Assembly: GCF_002775205.1 (NCBI RefSeq)
Contig: NC_036450.1
Location: forward strand, 12,171,479-12,235,478
Source: Xiphophorus maculatus
Lineage: Eukaryota > Chordata > Actinopteri > Cyprinodontiformes > Poeciliidae
DNA length: 64,000 nt
Direction: 5' to 3'
Shown here in pieces: positions 50,573 through 63,180 of this stretch. Position numbers and translations under genes: made by a program. The notes under the pieces are model-generated. The model was not told the DNA's origin. It worked only from the letters and a program-made list of their open reading frames with translations, and did no database searches. Each line of letters starts with the position of its first letter. Within the stretch, counting starts at the first letter, position 1.

Positions 50573-51369
50573 TCAGCACAACCGTCCGATATCGTTCTTG
50601 GTGCAGCCTTGGTTACAGCACATCCCCGCCACGCCCAGAGAAAAGTTTCTCTTCTTCTTGGTCACTACAAGCCGGTCGGCTGCGTCTTTATTCTGCACCT
50701 GCTCACCTAAAGCTATGGACTCCCTCGGCAGGCCTGGGGAGCCTGAAGACGATTGTTGTCTCTCGTTTGTGACTGTGAAGAGGGTCAAGAGGTCAGCTAG
50801 CGAGTTGGAGGCAGCAAAGGGGAGAGGAGAGTTATCGTCTCTGAGATCTGTGTCATACTGCCAGGTCCTCCGCTCGGCTTCGGGTGCAACATCACCGAGG
50901 GAAGTCCAGTGGAACAGCTCTGGAGGAAGAAAAAAAATCATCCTAAATTTATTAAATATTCTTCTCCCGAGATGATTTTAGAAAAAATGACTTTCAAAAC
51001 TATTTCAGTTGATCATAATAACCTTTCTTCCAACTTTTTTCAACATTTTTTTTCAATTTTATTTAAATCTCGACTGTTCCACAGAGAAATGCAGATTTTA
51101 ATTTTCCCACCACATTAATAAAATCTCACTGTGAGATTGAGATCTCAATAACAGAGTAAATAGTTTGACTCACCTCCTTCCCCCTCTGTGGACCGTTTCC
51201 ACCGAGAGCCCCCGCAGGTGAAAATGACAGCTCTGATAAACTCTCTCCCGCACAGTTTCACCCCATAGTCCCTGGGCACAATCAGTCTGCTCATCACATC
51301 GGCTCCCACGCTGTTGCATGCGCCTCCGACGCACATCACGGCCAAGGCAACGGTCACCTTCCACAGCAT
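50573..51369 (-). CDS. rln: prorelaxin (relaxin family peptide hormone)
   Basis: Two exons, 51,174-51,369 and 50,573-50,919, join in phase 1 (gag/gtgagt ... ctccag/ag) to 180 residues, the usual prohormone length. A signal peptide (MLWKVTVALAVMCVGGACNS) leads to the B chain YGVKLCGREFIRAVIFTCGG with the Cys-11-Cys spacing and the receptor-binding motif Arg-x3-Arg-x2-Ile. A basic site RWKR follows. The C peptide is about 95 residues. KKKR precedes the A chain ending CCNQGCTKNDIGRLC, with the CC-x3-C-x8-C insulin-fold pattern. The hormone is secreted, cut to a two-chain form and acts on RXFP receptors. Position beside jak2 and plgrkt points to the rln locus rather than the separate rln3 loci, although the sequence is relaxin-3-like, as usual for fish. 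Confidence 0.93.
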
Positions 51370-51551
51370 CTTCACTAAAGGCTGAAACTGTAACCTAACT
51401 GGGAAGCTGAAATGTTTTTTTCAGAGTTGAGGATCCTGCTCCTGACTTTTTCACCTGCAGAGTTCAATTAAAGCCCATTGAAACAGCAACAAATGCTCCA
51501 GTTTTTCCTGCGTCTTGCTCCTCTGGTTCTCTCTGAGCCAGTGGCCACAAC

Positions 51552-51559
51552 CTTATATA
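51552..51559 (-). promoter_or_regulatory. rln: TATA box of rln
   Basis: The minus strand reads tatataag about 185 bases upstream of the rln ATG, which would give a leader of roughly 150 bases. A clear TATA box suits a tissue-restricted hormone gene and contrasts with the CpG-type jak2 promoter. Confidence 0.5.
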
Positions 51560-52392
51560 CTGTAGTCGGTAGTTCAATCATGGACTTGTGTGTTTCTGCT
51601 GCCCGGCCGCCCTCCCTCCCTTCTCGCAACACACACGCACGTCACTTGGATTGATGGCACTGACGTACTTTTGAGTTATTTCTTTGTTGCAGTAATATAA
51701 TTGCGGACACCGTCTATGCACGTAGATAAAAAAATAAAATACAGACGATGAAACAAAGATGAATAAAATGTTTTTGATTTTATTTTTTTTCCAGAAAGCG
51801 ACAGATTATTACAAAATAATATCTGAGACAATGTTATTGCAAGATTTTTTTTTTTAGTGGCTTTACAAATACTTTCAATATGTCAGATGCAAATTATGCA
51901 AGTAAATATAAATGTACAAATAAAAAGCTTTGGTATGACGACCCCAATTATTGAGTAGTGAAGCAGAAACTGACTAATGAGATGCTGCACCAATAAATAA
52001 GTAATGACGGACATTCTGCCCCCTAGTGGTCGGAAATCATCACCTACGGTAATTGTCAGGAGCAAATAATGAGTCATTGACAGTGTCTGCTTATTACTAT
52101 CATTTGTATTTTATACCACAACAGCACAGTAAATGTATACATTTAACTCATCTAAAATCAGTAAACTTCATCAGCCAATCAGCTTTCAATAATGACATTG
52201 CTATACAAAATCAAAACAGCTACAGATTTATTTAAAGGTTCATGATGTAGACTTGGTGCAAACCGCAGACTCCAACACGTTCAAGGAACCCAAATTGGAC
52301 CTGACAGCTGTTCTCTATGATAAAACAGAAATAGCACAGGTGAACGCACCGGTCGGACGGTTTGGATCTTGATTCGTGTCACAACTGATGAA

Positions 52393-53906
52393 TCACTTCT
52401 CCAAAAAAGAGATGAGGCCGGTTTTGGCCCGGCGGGCCTTCTCTATGCTCTCGTACGTTGGCGTCCCCAGAGGCAGGTCCAAACGATCGTGCTCAGACGC
52501 CATGATATTCTCAGCCTCGCCTAAAGGTCCAACGAAACCAAACATAAATGGAATGCGGCATATGGATGTCGTCTTCTACCCAAACATAAGACAGTCATTT
52601 TTCTTCTTTAATCCAGAAACATTTTGTGAATCAGTAGTTCTGCCTCTGAAAGTCAGTATGTTTGAGCTGTACTACAATCAATTCTTCCTGTAAGACATTT
52701 AAATAAATTCATATGCATGAATGATCAGTTTGGACCTTTTAATTATGCTTCTAATTATCTATATATTTTATTTTACTAACACTGGCTTACGTTTCTGAAT
52801 ATCCCAACTAATTTTTAAGGTTCTTAAACAACATGTGTAAACTTTTGATGCTGTGTCTGTTAGATCTACACAATACGTCTAAAACTGCTCACCTAGTTTG
52901 TTTTTAAAGTGGCAGTTTCATGCATTTTCCAGGCACAGTGACATTTTATAGCATAATCAAGTAACTATGTTACTTTTAGTTGTTATAAAAATGGTGTAAA
53001 TATCAAACATGACTTAAAAGAAATGTTACTTTGCAATTTGATGCCTTGAAAATGAGCTTCTGTCTGTGTAAGAAGCTTCTACTCTTTCTGACACTCCGCC
53101 CTCACTGCATCATCACAATGTTTCTCCATTATGCAGTTTATAACCGTTCTTACGAGAGCTGGACTGAAAAGTAGTTGGTATGTTGAGCTCAGCAGATTCA
53201 GGACAGACAGGAACTTTGTGAAAGCAAGCGTTTAGGCACTCCGAATGGTTGACTGGAGGATTTATCAAACATCCATGAAAGAATCAACGCAACACTCCAG
53301 CGTTTCAATTAAATAACATTATAATATGATATAAACCTAAAAAAGTCCCATTTATACAGTACAATCTCTAAAAAAACATTTAAAGTTGTCGTGCCATCCT
53401 TCCACCATTGACAAATAAAGAGCCTGAATGATTTTAAAACACAAAATCAAAACGACATTTATGTTCATGACGCATGTTTGTTCATATCTCAACAGAAAAA
53501 ACCCCCAAAGAACATGTTTCTACATCTACATCCAAATAGCCTCACCTCTCATCCGATAAATGAGTGTCCCATAGGCGCTGTCCATCTGATAGGCAAATAT
53601 GAAACCGAGAGGAATAATCGGAGCCAGCATGCCGGGATTTTTTCTTTTAATGGCTCTGAGGATGACCAGACAAAAAGAAGCAAGGTGTTCACATTTTTGG
53701 CAACACATTTTATATTGGTCATCACCCAATATCTTCCTCTCAGACTGTAAACAGTGTGGCTGTTCCACATCTCACCCTGCTGTTAGTCCCAATGTGGCCA
53801 CTGTAAAGAAGGAGCCGAAGTATTTGAGAGACTCTCTGGACCAGGCAATCTGCATGGCCATCTGTCTCTCTCTCATCTGGTTCTGCATCAGGATCTGACG
53901 CTCCAT
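52393..53906 (-). CDS. plgrkt: plasminogen receptor (KT), 3' three coding exons
   Basis: PLGRKT is a small two-span plasma-membrane protein whose C-terminal lysine binds plasminogen. Three exons in phase, 53,776-53,906, 53,546-53,655 and 52,393-52,520, give 122 residues. They read MERQILMQNQMRERQMAMQI, then AWSRESLKYFGSFF (first span region), IIPLGFIFAYQMDSAYGTL (second), GEAENI and YESIEKARRAKTGLISFLEK. The final residue is lysine, the defining feature. The expected first coding exon, about 25 residues encoding the MGF...NARLQ start, is not found between 53,907 and 64,000, so it probably lies beyond the window after an intron longer than 10 kb. The position next to rln matches human 9p24. 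Confidence 0.92.
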
Positions 53907-55789
53907 CTATGCAGAAACACACAAGCATAAACAGATGCACATCAGGAAAGAGGACGTCATTAGACACTTAAATACAAAATAAAATGTGTATGAAGAACTT
54001 AGTTAACGTGAAAATAATAAAATAACATTTCAATTTTAAATAATTTGGGTTTGGTCCTTTCAGAATTGATCCCCACAGGAGCCTAGATGGAGCTAATCTG
54101 TTAAAATTGAACTTAATGCCAAAAGGCAAAAAGCTTTAAAAAAAAAAAAAGTACTTTTTGTTAAAACCTTTGCTGTTTAAGGTCAGATAATGTTACTTTA
54201 ATTACAATTTGGCAAAAACAAGCATAATGGGAAGTTATATTCCAACTAGAAATTCAAAAGTCTACATGACTCAAGTTTATCAGTATCCTGGACTAGGCGA
54301 CATGGCTTAAAAAAAAATCTCAGATTTTTTTAAAGCCAATTTCTGATTTTAATGGATATGTTTCATCACACTTTTTTGTTAAAAAGAAATAAGCAATGAC
54401 AGAAAATTATTTTAAAAATAGGCTTTCAATCATTCCCTCTGTGAGTTGACCAGAATTCAAACTTGAAATAAAGAAGCTGTGAAACACGCCTATCAATCAA
54501 GATGCTCTCTTGATGCTTTCCTGGCCAACATATACGCAACTACACAAACCCAAAGAGTGCATTAGTAAAAAAAAAAAAAATTAAAAAATCCAGATTTTCC
54601 AAAAATTAAATCTTCAAAAACAAAACAAAAAAGATTACTTGATAAAATTAGTTCATTGCCCAATCCAAAAGTATCAAGTAAAAGGTTTATAGGACAAGTT
54701 TCTTTATATTTTTGCATATATCCCACATTCTAAAATTGAAACTACAGAAGGAGGCAGCAAGTCGGCCATGTCAGACGCTGCCGGGGGTAAATCAAGGTGG
54801 AGCCAGTCAGTCAGTCCAGGGTCAGGGATGCTGCATCCATGCTGATTAACCTCAGGAAGGTGAAAGCTTTGTTTTTAGTTTCCTGTTCGACACGCACACA
54901 ATGGCCTGTGTCCATTTAGACAAATACATGCGTCCTGCAGAGCCCTACTGAGTGACATTCTCAGTTAAAAAGCCTTTTATTTTTTAAAAGTGAAAGTGTC
55001 AAAGATGAGTTTTTGTTTTCAGCCACCAGGGAAGTGACTCTGACCTGATGATGGTTCAAAGCTAGCATTCAGCTGAGCTAACAATGTATGTGAAAATAGT
55101 AAATTGGACTGTTTTCCACAAGCTGTTGATTTGACAAATTTACATTGACAGATGCATTGTGTCAATGTTAGGCGCAAGAAACAAAATTGCACAATTAACA
55201 CAAAAAGATTTTCAAGCCACAAGAAACGACATCTAATTTTTGGGGAAGAAAATGAGGAGGGTGCAGGGGGGAAAGATGGAACAAATGAAATAAATTGAAT
55301 TCTTAGGAAACTGAGCAAAACAGGGGCGTTTGTTTGAATGAGTCAGAAGCAATTTAATAAGACTTTATGAGGGAGTTGGCTACACTTCGATTCACTCCCA
55401 GCATGAAATGTCTTTAACTTGTCAAACGCCAGGCAAGGCCACTCAGTGCCTTCCTCAGGATGACAGTAGGCATGATAAGTAGCCTGGCAACCCATTATCA
55501 GCCACATCGGTCATTTCGCTCAAACTGAGGTCCTTAGCAAGTTGAACACATTCAGAATCTCACAAAAACATTCATAAACTTTGAATTTCTTCTTTTGTGG
55601 TGTCCATTAATATTTCACCCCCTTTAACTCTAATTCCTTACAATAAAATCTACAGCGAACAAGTGTCTTTATAAGCAGTAAAAAAAAAGAGCACTTAATT
55701 CTAATTTACTTATTAATCCTTATTAACATCAGAGGTCCTTAGAGAAAATCAGGGAACAAAGTAAAAAAATATAGCCTTTATGAAAAACA

Positions 55790-56225
55790 AGGAAGAACCT
55801 TCAGCAGATGATTGGTGGAAATTTTTGTCAAACCCCCTCAAATGCTAGGTGGTGAAGGCATAATGCTTATTGGTGCATTTTTAGCACAGATCAAAGATCT
55901 TATTGTAAGATAATACATTAACTGAATGTTTCAAGTTCTATCTAAATATTCCTAATTTAGCTAATTTACCTTCAAAAGACTTTAATACATGGATTTTGTG
56001 CTAAATTCAAATTAACCATCTACAGTCCAATATTCTAATTTTAATGTTGATTAAAATGCACACAACACTCATCAGCTCTGCCATTTGTACAGACTATGAA
56101 AACTACGACTTTCTTTCCATTTAACAATAATGCAGCACTTTGTATTGGTCTATTGCATACAGGGACGTTTGTTGGTTCTCACATAAGATGTGAAAAATTT
56201 TCAAAGGGTATCAAACCAAACATAC
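55790..56225 (-). mobile_element. family A DNA-transposon fragment
   Basis: The right part reads 'ctttctttccatttaacaat', 'gcactttgtattggtctatt' and 'gatgtgaaaaattttcaaag' + 'ggtatcaaac', the reverse complement of the left end seen at 34,781 and 31,526. The left limit is vague because the sequence is heavily diverged. Confidence 0.5.
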
Positions 56226-56267
56226 AAATGCTTTGAATAATGTGGCCTTATATCTGTTGGTTTATTA

Positions 56268-56424
56268 TGGAGCTAAAAATTCACAAATGCACAGGACAAG
56301 ATTCTTGTGCACTTGTGAATCTCGTTCTGTGCATTTGTGAATCTTTTGCATTTGTGGATCTTGTCCTGTGAATTTGTGGATCTTGGTCTGTGCATTTGTG
56401 AATTATGAGACAGTTTTAGCTCCA
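56268..56424. mobile_element. small inverted-repeat element with internal 22-bp tandem units
   Basis: The ends are inverted: 'tggagctaaaaattcacaaa' + 'tgcacaggacaagattc' on the left against 'ttttagctcca' and 'gatcttggtctgtgcatttg' + 'tgaatt' on the right. Between them, about four copies of a 22-bp unit of the form 'tgtggatcttgtcctgtgaatt' follow each other, one of them shortened. The unit is itself the reverse complement of the left terminal segment, so the array seems to have grown from the terminal repeat. Confidence 0.7.
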
Positions 56425-57319
56425 CAAAGTACTTAGGCGGGTCATACCGTCAGGCCCAATTTGTCGATCCACCTTAGGCAACAGCCTCTTCTCCAACATT
56501 AACCAGATTTTGTCAGGTGATCTAACTCCTTTTGTGCGTTTCCAGCTCTTCCTGAACTCCAATATTTTTCATATGAGAAAACAAAAAAGTCCCTGCTGGT
56601 AAAGACATGACGCATTTCTTGAAGGAGACCAGGTGGGTTAATTACAGACTTAAGTAAACTAATGCTAGTTAGTTTTGGCAAAGAGAGAAACTACACAGCA
56701 AAGTTAACCTGTAATCATGAGGCCAAAGCGTCACTTGAGGGTAAAATTACAGTCTAAGCTACTTACACTCACAAAGCGCAATCAACTCTTAAACTGAATT
56801 AATTGTATTTTCCTTAAATATACAGTTGGACTGAATGCGAAGAGTGTGATCAGCCGCTGTGAGTTTTATATTACTTTAACCAACAACGGTCAACTGTGGC
56901 AAAACAAAAGTCCTACGCAAGGAGTTTCAGGAAGTCTTGAGAGTTTGCAAAGGCAATAAACATACAGATGCATCACCAGGACTGACTGTGAGTGGTTCAG
57001 TCTTTTCATTGCACTCTGCAGGAAGAAAGACAACATTTGCTTAGGCATTCTTTTTCAAAAGTAATGCTTCAATACATACAAACACTCTCAATGTTGCAGA
57101 GCAACAGAAACGTCATGGAGTCAGTCTAAGATTATGCAAAGACTTCAGAGTTATAAAATATATAAATGAAGTCTCCAAGGGAAAACAAGAAGTCATGTAG
57201 GGAAAAGATATGTTGACGCTTATTTTTTTCTGATGCTTTCTATTTCTATATAAAAGTCAGAAATGTTTTGTCTTAATTCAGTGGGAAGTGTTCAAATATG
57301 GAGTTTGGAGTAAATAGAT

Positions 57320-57830
57320 AATGGATAGAAGGAAGGAAGCAAAGAAAAAAAGTTAGGAGGATACAAAGAAGGGAGGCAAAATACAAGGTTAAAAAAAGGA
57401 AAGACAAGACAGAGGGAAGGAGGAAGAACACAAGCAAAGACAAGAAATAAAATTATGAATGAATGAAGAAAAGTAAGAGGGAAGAAAACAAGGATAGAAA
57501 GAATGAAGGACACACAGAAGGAAAGAAGGACACAAAGGAGAAGGTAAACAGTGAAGGAAGTGAAGAGAGGTAATTTGACAGGAAGGACGACACAATGAAA
57601 AAAGCCAAAGGGAGGACAGCAGGTAACACAAAAAAGACAGAAAAGAAGTAATGACCCAGGGGAGTAAAGACAGCAGGACACAAGAGAGGAAAGAAGGAAG
57701 TTACCGTAAGGAAGCACATGAGGACAAAACTGAGGAAGGAAGAAACAAAGAAAAGAAGAAATAAAGGAAGGCTAACAAGAACATTTACAAGGATGACAGG
57801 AAAGACACAAAGGAGGACGAATCTTAGGAA
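57320..57830 (+). repeat. purine-rich low-complexity tract
   Basis: About 500 bases consist mostly of A and G in GAAGG/AAAGA variants, with scattered 'acac' breaks. The complementary strand shows long open frames of Leu/Ser/Phe/Pro that are artefacts of this composition. It probably arose from a decayed GGAA-type microsatellite. Confidence 0.75.
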
Positions 57831-58253
57831 ACATTAAGTCTGTGGAAAATGAACAAAATCTGAATATATAAATAGCTTTACACACCCATATTTTCATTGT
57901 CCATACTTCTCCAGACTGGAGTTACAAAAAGTATACTTTAGCAATGTTTCAAATGTAAAATGAACTAAATAGCTTACATCGAATAAAGGCATAAGTCGCA
58001 GTTACACTTACTGCAAGAGAGCCCTAGAGGGAAACATGGCCATTCAGAGTGAACGGCTGACTACCATGACTGTGATCTGGAAATGACTGGAGGTTTTAAC
58101 CATGTTTTTTTGAGGAGTTTTAGTAGAAAGTTTCACACCTGCATTAAATCTGAAACCAACCCTTGGAATCCACTGATAGGACCTGCGACACGTGCTTACC
58201 GCACCGATGACTCATTCCAGGAAGTGGGAACTTACAGCAGCGTTAGACCCAAG

Positions 58254-58290
58254 AGCTTCGGTAATGAGAGTTTCTCTCATCACCGAAGCT
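58254..58290. repeat. hairpin with 17-bp stem
   Basis: The left arm 'agcttcggtaatgagag' (58,254-58,270) pairs with 58,274-58,290 with one mismatch and a 3-base loop. It lies among sequences of a fish interspersed repeat (nearby 'tgtttcgaagcagaaacccg'). Confidence 0.7.
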
Positions 58291-58649
58291 GAGTAATGTT
58301 TCGAAGCAGAAACCCGCTGAGGCAGAAACTAATACAAGTCGATGGTTCTAGAAAGTGATGATGGTGCACATTAATGAGAACAGAAACCATGAAATGACCC
58401 AGGTATATACATTACACTTAACCGTAGAGAGAAAAGTCAAGTAGAATTCGTACTGATTTTTCATTGAATCTGAAACAGACTACAAAGGCTAATTTAGGTA
58501 AACAAATTCAGTCACTGCTCAAATAACTGCTTGGTAAAAGTCAATAAGGAGCCCATTTGGGATGAGGTCCAGCTAGCATCCTTTTGATCAAGATGCCCCA
58601 ACTTTGACTTTGTGTATTTTAATGTCTAACTCCAGTTAAAGTCAAGTTT

Positions 58650-58705
58650 ATCTGTACAGCACATTTCAGCAGCAAATCAGTTCAAAGTGATTTACATAAA
58701 ATAAA
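58650..58705 (+). repeat. interspersed repeat fragment ('tgtacagcacatttcagcag' type)
   Basis: The run 'tttatctgtacagcacattt' followed by 'cagcagcaaatcagttcaaa' and 'gtgatttacataaa' is a diverged second copy of the fragment at 18,855-18,920. Confidence 0.5.
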
Positions 58706-58740
58706 AGGCTGTGCAGAAAAAAAACTACTTCCACTTCAAC

Positions 58741-59040
58741 TATCTGGAATAGCGTCCAAAGCACATATGGAGGAGGAACTGTGATGCTGCGGGCCTGTTC
58801 CCATCCAAATAGACTTGGAACATTGTTAAAGTCCGTGGCTTAATAACCGTTTATTAGAGCATTTTGAATAGCTGGTTGCTTCACACAAGGAAACCCAAAA
58901 TTAGCTCATTATTAGATCTCTAATGCTTCTTTAGACACAAAGTTTAAAGCATTCTACCATGACCTAAGTTCAGTAAGAAACCTGTGGGGTGAGCTGAAGA
59001 GAGCAAACATAACAGAAGCGTCAGGACTGATCTGAAGAGG
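58741..59040 (+). mobile_element. Tc1-like transposon remnants
   Basis: Short matches in order, 'ggaggaactgtgatgctgcg' + 'ggcctgttc', 'gttaaagtccgtggc' and 'aacctgtggggtgagctgaa' + 'gagagca', correspond to the WG.I..G and P.RNLWGELKRA regions of Tc1-like transposases. There are many stops, and no termini are visible. Confidence 0.45.
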
Positions 59041-60659
59041 CTTGTTCACAGCAGGAGTACAGCCAAACCATTGTCTTATAACGCTCAAAGGATTTTCTCA
59101 AGATAAACGTTGGAGTTTCCGAAATCTTTCAATGAATGATGATGATGCAATAAAAGTTGGGTTTCCTTCTGAACTCTTCACCGACAGTGCCAGTAAATAT
59201 GGAACGGTGTTACTTGATGACAACTTAGTTGTGCTGAAAACTTTGATGAGAATTTAAAGCGGTACGTGTTCTTGGAAACGGTTCAAACGTTCTGCACGCT
59301 GGCGACATCACAGAGTATGACAAAGTGGTTTTGAGAAAGGCCGGACAAGCCGAGACAGTGACTGGAAACAGCAGTGAAGAAAAAAACAATGAAAAGAAGA
59401 AATGAGACATGAATCCAGTCTGAAGGTGACAAAGTGAGAAGAAAATGAGGCTAAATCCAAGCCAGGAGCTCACTGACATTTATAAGGGCTTCAGCCTGAA
59501 TCAAATTTGGGCAAAAGCTTGAGAAAAAAAAATGTGCAGAAATCATCACAAATCAGCCTAGATATTCACACTTCACTGTAGCAGCTGTTGGGAGGGGAAG
59601 CAGAAGTATATAAGTCAAACAACACAGAGGGAAGCACACACTCAAAACAAGTAGCACCTACATACGATCGATTGCTTTTTATGCCACACTGATAAACTCA
59701 AGATATATAGTAACCTGGAATAACTAAGTTTCAACACAAAGTTTTAATCAGTATATCTCATAGATCTCTGATTGGTTTCTTTTAAGGCTTTTTCTCTCCA
59801 AATAATACAAAATAGAAGAAAGATTTACAGAAATACATGAGCTCCTGAGGAGATGACACACTTCCCAATGATTAATATTTCATAATCATATTCATAGTGT
59901 ATTGCAAGAACATGTGGTTATGTGACAATGAATATAGTCAGTATCAGGAGGTTGCTCAGTCATTTTGGCTTCATCAAGTTTTGATCACCTGTGAACTTTA
60001 ACAGGAGTTGAATGACTTGGAAACTAATAATAAAACATTGTAAAATGAGTACCTTTTATTTACCATTTATTTAATTTTTATCTGAAAATAACAAGTCTAA
60101 AATTTAATTTTCTATTGACAATCAATGGAAGAATCTTTTATTTGCTTTATAGCAACTAAGGGCACAGAAAGACCTCCTTGCCATCACCCTAATCATTAGC
60201 TTCCTCCACAGATTTACTTTAGGACTCTGACTGAACCACTTTAAAATATTAATATTGCTTCCAGTTAGAAAGAGCATGCTGGTGAAATTAAAATACTAGT
60301 TTAAACCTAATTCTGCACGTGGTATGAATAATTAAGTGCTAAACTGAATTATTGTTATTGTTATTGAACTGAATTATTATTTGGATATATGGCAACAGAA
60401 TATACCAACACATATTGGAGTTATTCTGGTTTGAATACATTCTTCAAGGAGATTCAGACTACTTGTTTGGGGGAACTAACACTCATATTAGGACATTTAA
60501 AGTTAGTCAGGCAAACTGTACCAGACATTATATTGATTTAACCAAACCCGTCAACTGCAAATGCACAATACAAGAATTGTAGAAGTGGATATGATAATTC
60601 AATACCTTATCATGAAAATCACACCCAAAAACACTTTTAATTTTGAACGGCAAACACAA

Positions 60660-60765
60660 AGAAAATCCACAAAACCCCACGGGGTTCATGCCAACTTCAC
60701 CCGCAAGGAGATTCCAACCAACAACCTTTTACATGTGACCACTGCACCATCATGCTGCCCCCTGT
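60660..60765 (-). repeat. interspersed repeat fragment, LINE/SINE tail type
   Basis: Blocks 'ggggttcatgccaacttcac', 'aaggagattccaaccaacaa' and 'accactgcaccatcatgctg' + 'ccc' belong to the same common fish repeat as 2,848-2,985. They include the part derived from its 'gattcgaacc...' stretch. Confidence 0.5.
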
Positions 60766-61045
60766 CACAATCTAGCATGTGCTCAAAGAATACAGAACCA
60801 ACTCTATGAAATTCCTGGAGAGACTACATTTCAGGGAGGTTTCTCAGTAAGATGTGAGCAGAAGTTCACTCTCTGCAATCGTGCAACTCAGTTTCCAAAT
60901 GTTCTCTGTGTAACTTCTCTACTGGAATTAAGTTGACATTTACATGCTGTCACAATCCGATGCAGAGGCGTTCTTCCTCTTTGGCAAAATTATTAAGAAT
61001 AATACAAACCAGTTTTGCCATCATGACCCTGCAAAGACTGAATAT

Positions 61046-61050
<5 letters not shown>

Positions 61051-61096
<46 letters not shown>
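61051..61096. repeat. TA dinucleotide microsatellite
   Basis: About 23 uninterrupted TA repeats, flanked by further AT-rich sequence. It is likely to be length-variable between individuals. Confidence 0.95.
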
Positions 61097-61101
<5 letters not shown>

Positions 61102-62740
61102 TATAATGAATGGAAATCCATCTAAAAGTCTAAATATCATCAACAAACTAAAAAGTTGCAAGGTTGATGTTCTGTACCTCTTTAAAAAGATGCATCATTT
61201 TGAAATGAAAAAAAAAGTACATCAGGGGAGCAAAACATGGGCAGCTTTTCAAAAGGAATCAAGCTGGGATCTAATATCCAGTGTTCTTTACGCCGCTTTA
61301 AGGTTGTTGTTTTGTTTTTTTTTCATTTTCAAATTAGTTAATGTAGAGTGCAAGGCAAGACCTTGGATCACCTCCATGCTCACATTAACGCAAAATATGG
61401 TAGAGAAGAACTAGCAGCCAAATATTTTTCAGAAAAAAGACAATGCCTACGTCATTTCATTGCTTGCATTTGCTTTTTAAGGCATGCGTCAGGAAAATCA
61501 GACCAATAGCCAGTAAATGTTATGGTGGATCTCTGGAGGCCATTATTCAAACACAATGACTGCGTAGCTTTGACTTAAGGCAACAGCACGACAGGGATCA
61601 ATTAACCATGACCGATGGGACGTAAAAAACAGACAGAAAGACATTTTTGACATCTTAATGCAGGGGGAGGCAACAACGTAGCTTTGTGTAGACGTTTTAA
61701 AACGACAAGGGTCACTCTGACTTATTCAATTAGGCAAATTAAATTTCAAATGCAAAAAAATAAAGTAGTTAAATTATTTCATATAATTGACCAGTAAGAG
61801 CTCTCACCCTCAGTGACCCAGGACATTTTTACTGAATGTTTCATCTACGCCACATTTTTATTTAATTTTTCACGTTGCTTAAAGTATTCAATTAAACTGT
61901 ATACAAGGTGATTCTGAGTGTGCACTATAAAAACTGAAAGCAGCTAAAGACAGTTGGGGCTATGAAACAATGCAGAGCCACTTCAGTAATGCATAAATAT
62001 GCATCTAATATCCCTCAATGAATCATCTTCAGGACTCAGATGAGGGTGCTGTGAAATTCAATTGCCAAACCTTTGGCATCACTGTATTGTGTTGTATTAG
62101 TCATCATCTTCCACGTTTAAAGCTGAAAAAAACTGAGAGGATTTCAGGTGCAGACCACAGAGAGACCCTTTTGGGTCTAAATTTTATAATTTCGTTGACA
62201 TTATGACACTCACGAATCCCACCTGCTGCTCGACGGCTTGCAGGCATGAATGAATCAAACAAAATTATCTCTAATGGACAACATGGGTGGGGAGGGGAAT
62301 AATATTTTGTTTGAATTAAAAAAACATGGAACAACAAAAAATAATAATGAGAGCAATAAAATCCTGTTTTCTCCAAATAGAAATACGAGGACAGCTTTGA
62401 AACGGTGGATTTGTGACTCATAACAAAACAAAAACGCCTGACGGACATGAGAGGTTAGTGTTTCATTCTGATGTATGGATGTAACATCTACCCAAGTATC
62501 CATGCTGTCATATTTTGAGTACATTATTTAATGAATCCAGGAATCCATCCTATCCTGGAAGGCATTTGCTTTAATCTCCCTTTACTCTGCTATACCTAAA
62601 AAAAACCAAGAGCAACAAATAAGCTCCTTCATTTATGTTTCTTATTTTAGAAACAATAGTGCAATAACAGAATGATTAAAACCAAAGAACACAGACAAGT
62701 AAGGAATAAATTTTCATACGCAATTATAAGTGGTCTAGGT

Positions 62741-62960
62741 CAGTGGTGTCAAACTCCAGTCCTCAAGGGCCACTATCCTGCAGTTTTTAGATGTGCCAGT
62801 TTTTAGAGGTACAAAACACTGGACTGAAATGGCTTAATTTCCTCCTTCTTGTGTAGAGGCCTGCTAATGACGTAATTATTCTATTCAGGTGTGGTGCAGC
62901 AGAGGCGCATCTAAAAGTTGCAGGGCAGTGGCCCTCCAGGACTGGAGTTTGACCCCTGTG
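62741..62960. mobile_element. hAT-type MITE with exact 8-bp target duplication
   Basis: A 220-bp block has terminal inverted repeats cagtggtgtcaaactccagt (left) and, reverse-complemented, cacaggggtcaaactccagt (right). It is flanked by the same eight bases gtctaggt at 62,733-62,740 and 62,961-62,968. An 8-bp duplication and CA-G termini are typical of the hAT superfamily. There is no coding capacity. Confidence 0.85.
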
Positions 62961-62989
62961 GTCTAGGTAACAAAATGTTCACCTCTGTA

Positions 62990-63180
62990 TCACGTCCGAC
63001 AGCTCAGTGGAAAGAGCAGATGTCTTACAATCTGAAAGTTATGGGTTTAATTTAAGTTTCCTCCTGTCACATGTTGATGTGTCCCTAGGCAAGGGACCCA
63101 AACCAAAGTCAATCTGTATATTGGTATGAATGTGCGACTGGTAAATGTGGCTCTAAAGTGTTTTATAAATTCAGCCCATT
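62990..63180 (+). mobile_element. tRNA-derived SINE relic
   Basis: The start 'cagctcagtggaaagagcag' resembles the box A of a tRNA gene (agctcagtggtagagc), and 'gttatgggtttaattt' sits where box B is expected. The following 'gttgatgtgtccctaggcaa' + 'gggaccc' matches the central domain of fish V-type SINEs (form 'tgtccctgggcaagacact'). Substitutions in box B make it unlikely to be active. Confidence 0.6.

Noticed and set aside
57292-57719. Long minus-strand open frames rich in Leu, Phe, Ser and Pro
   Set aside because: They are the complement of a purine-rich low-complexity tract. All three frames look alike and there is no start context or domain.
61051-61096. TA array read as part of a 156-codon protein
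   Set aside because: The frame includes an (Ile-Tyr)n run caused by the microsatellite; the rest lacks any domain.
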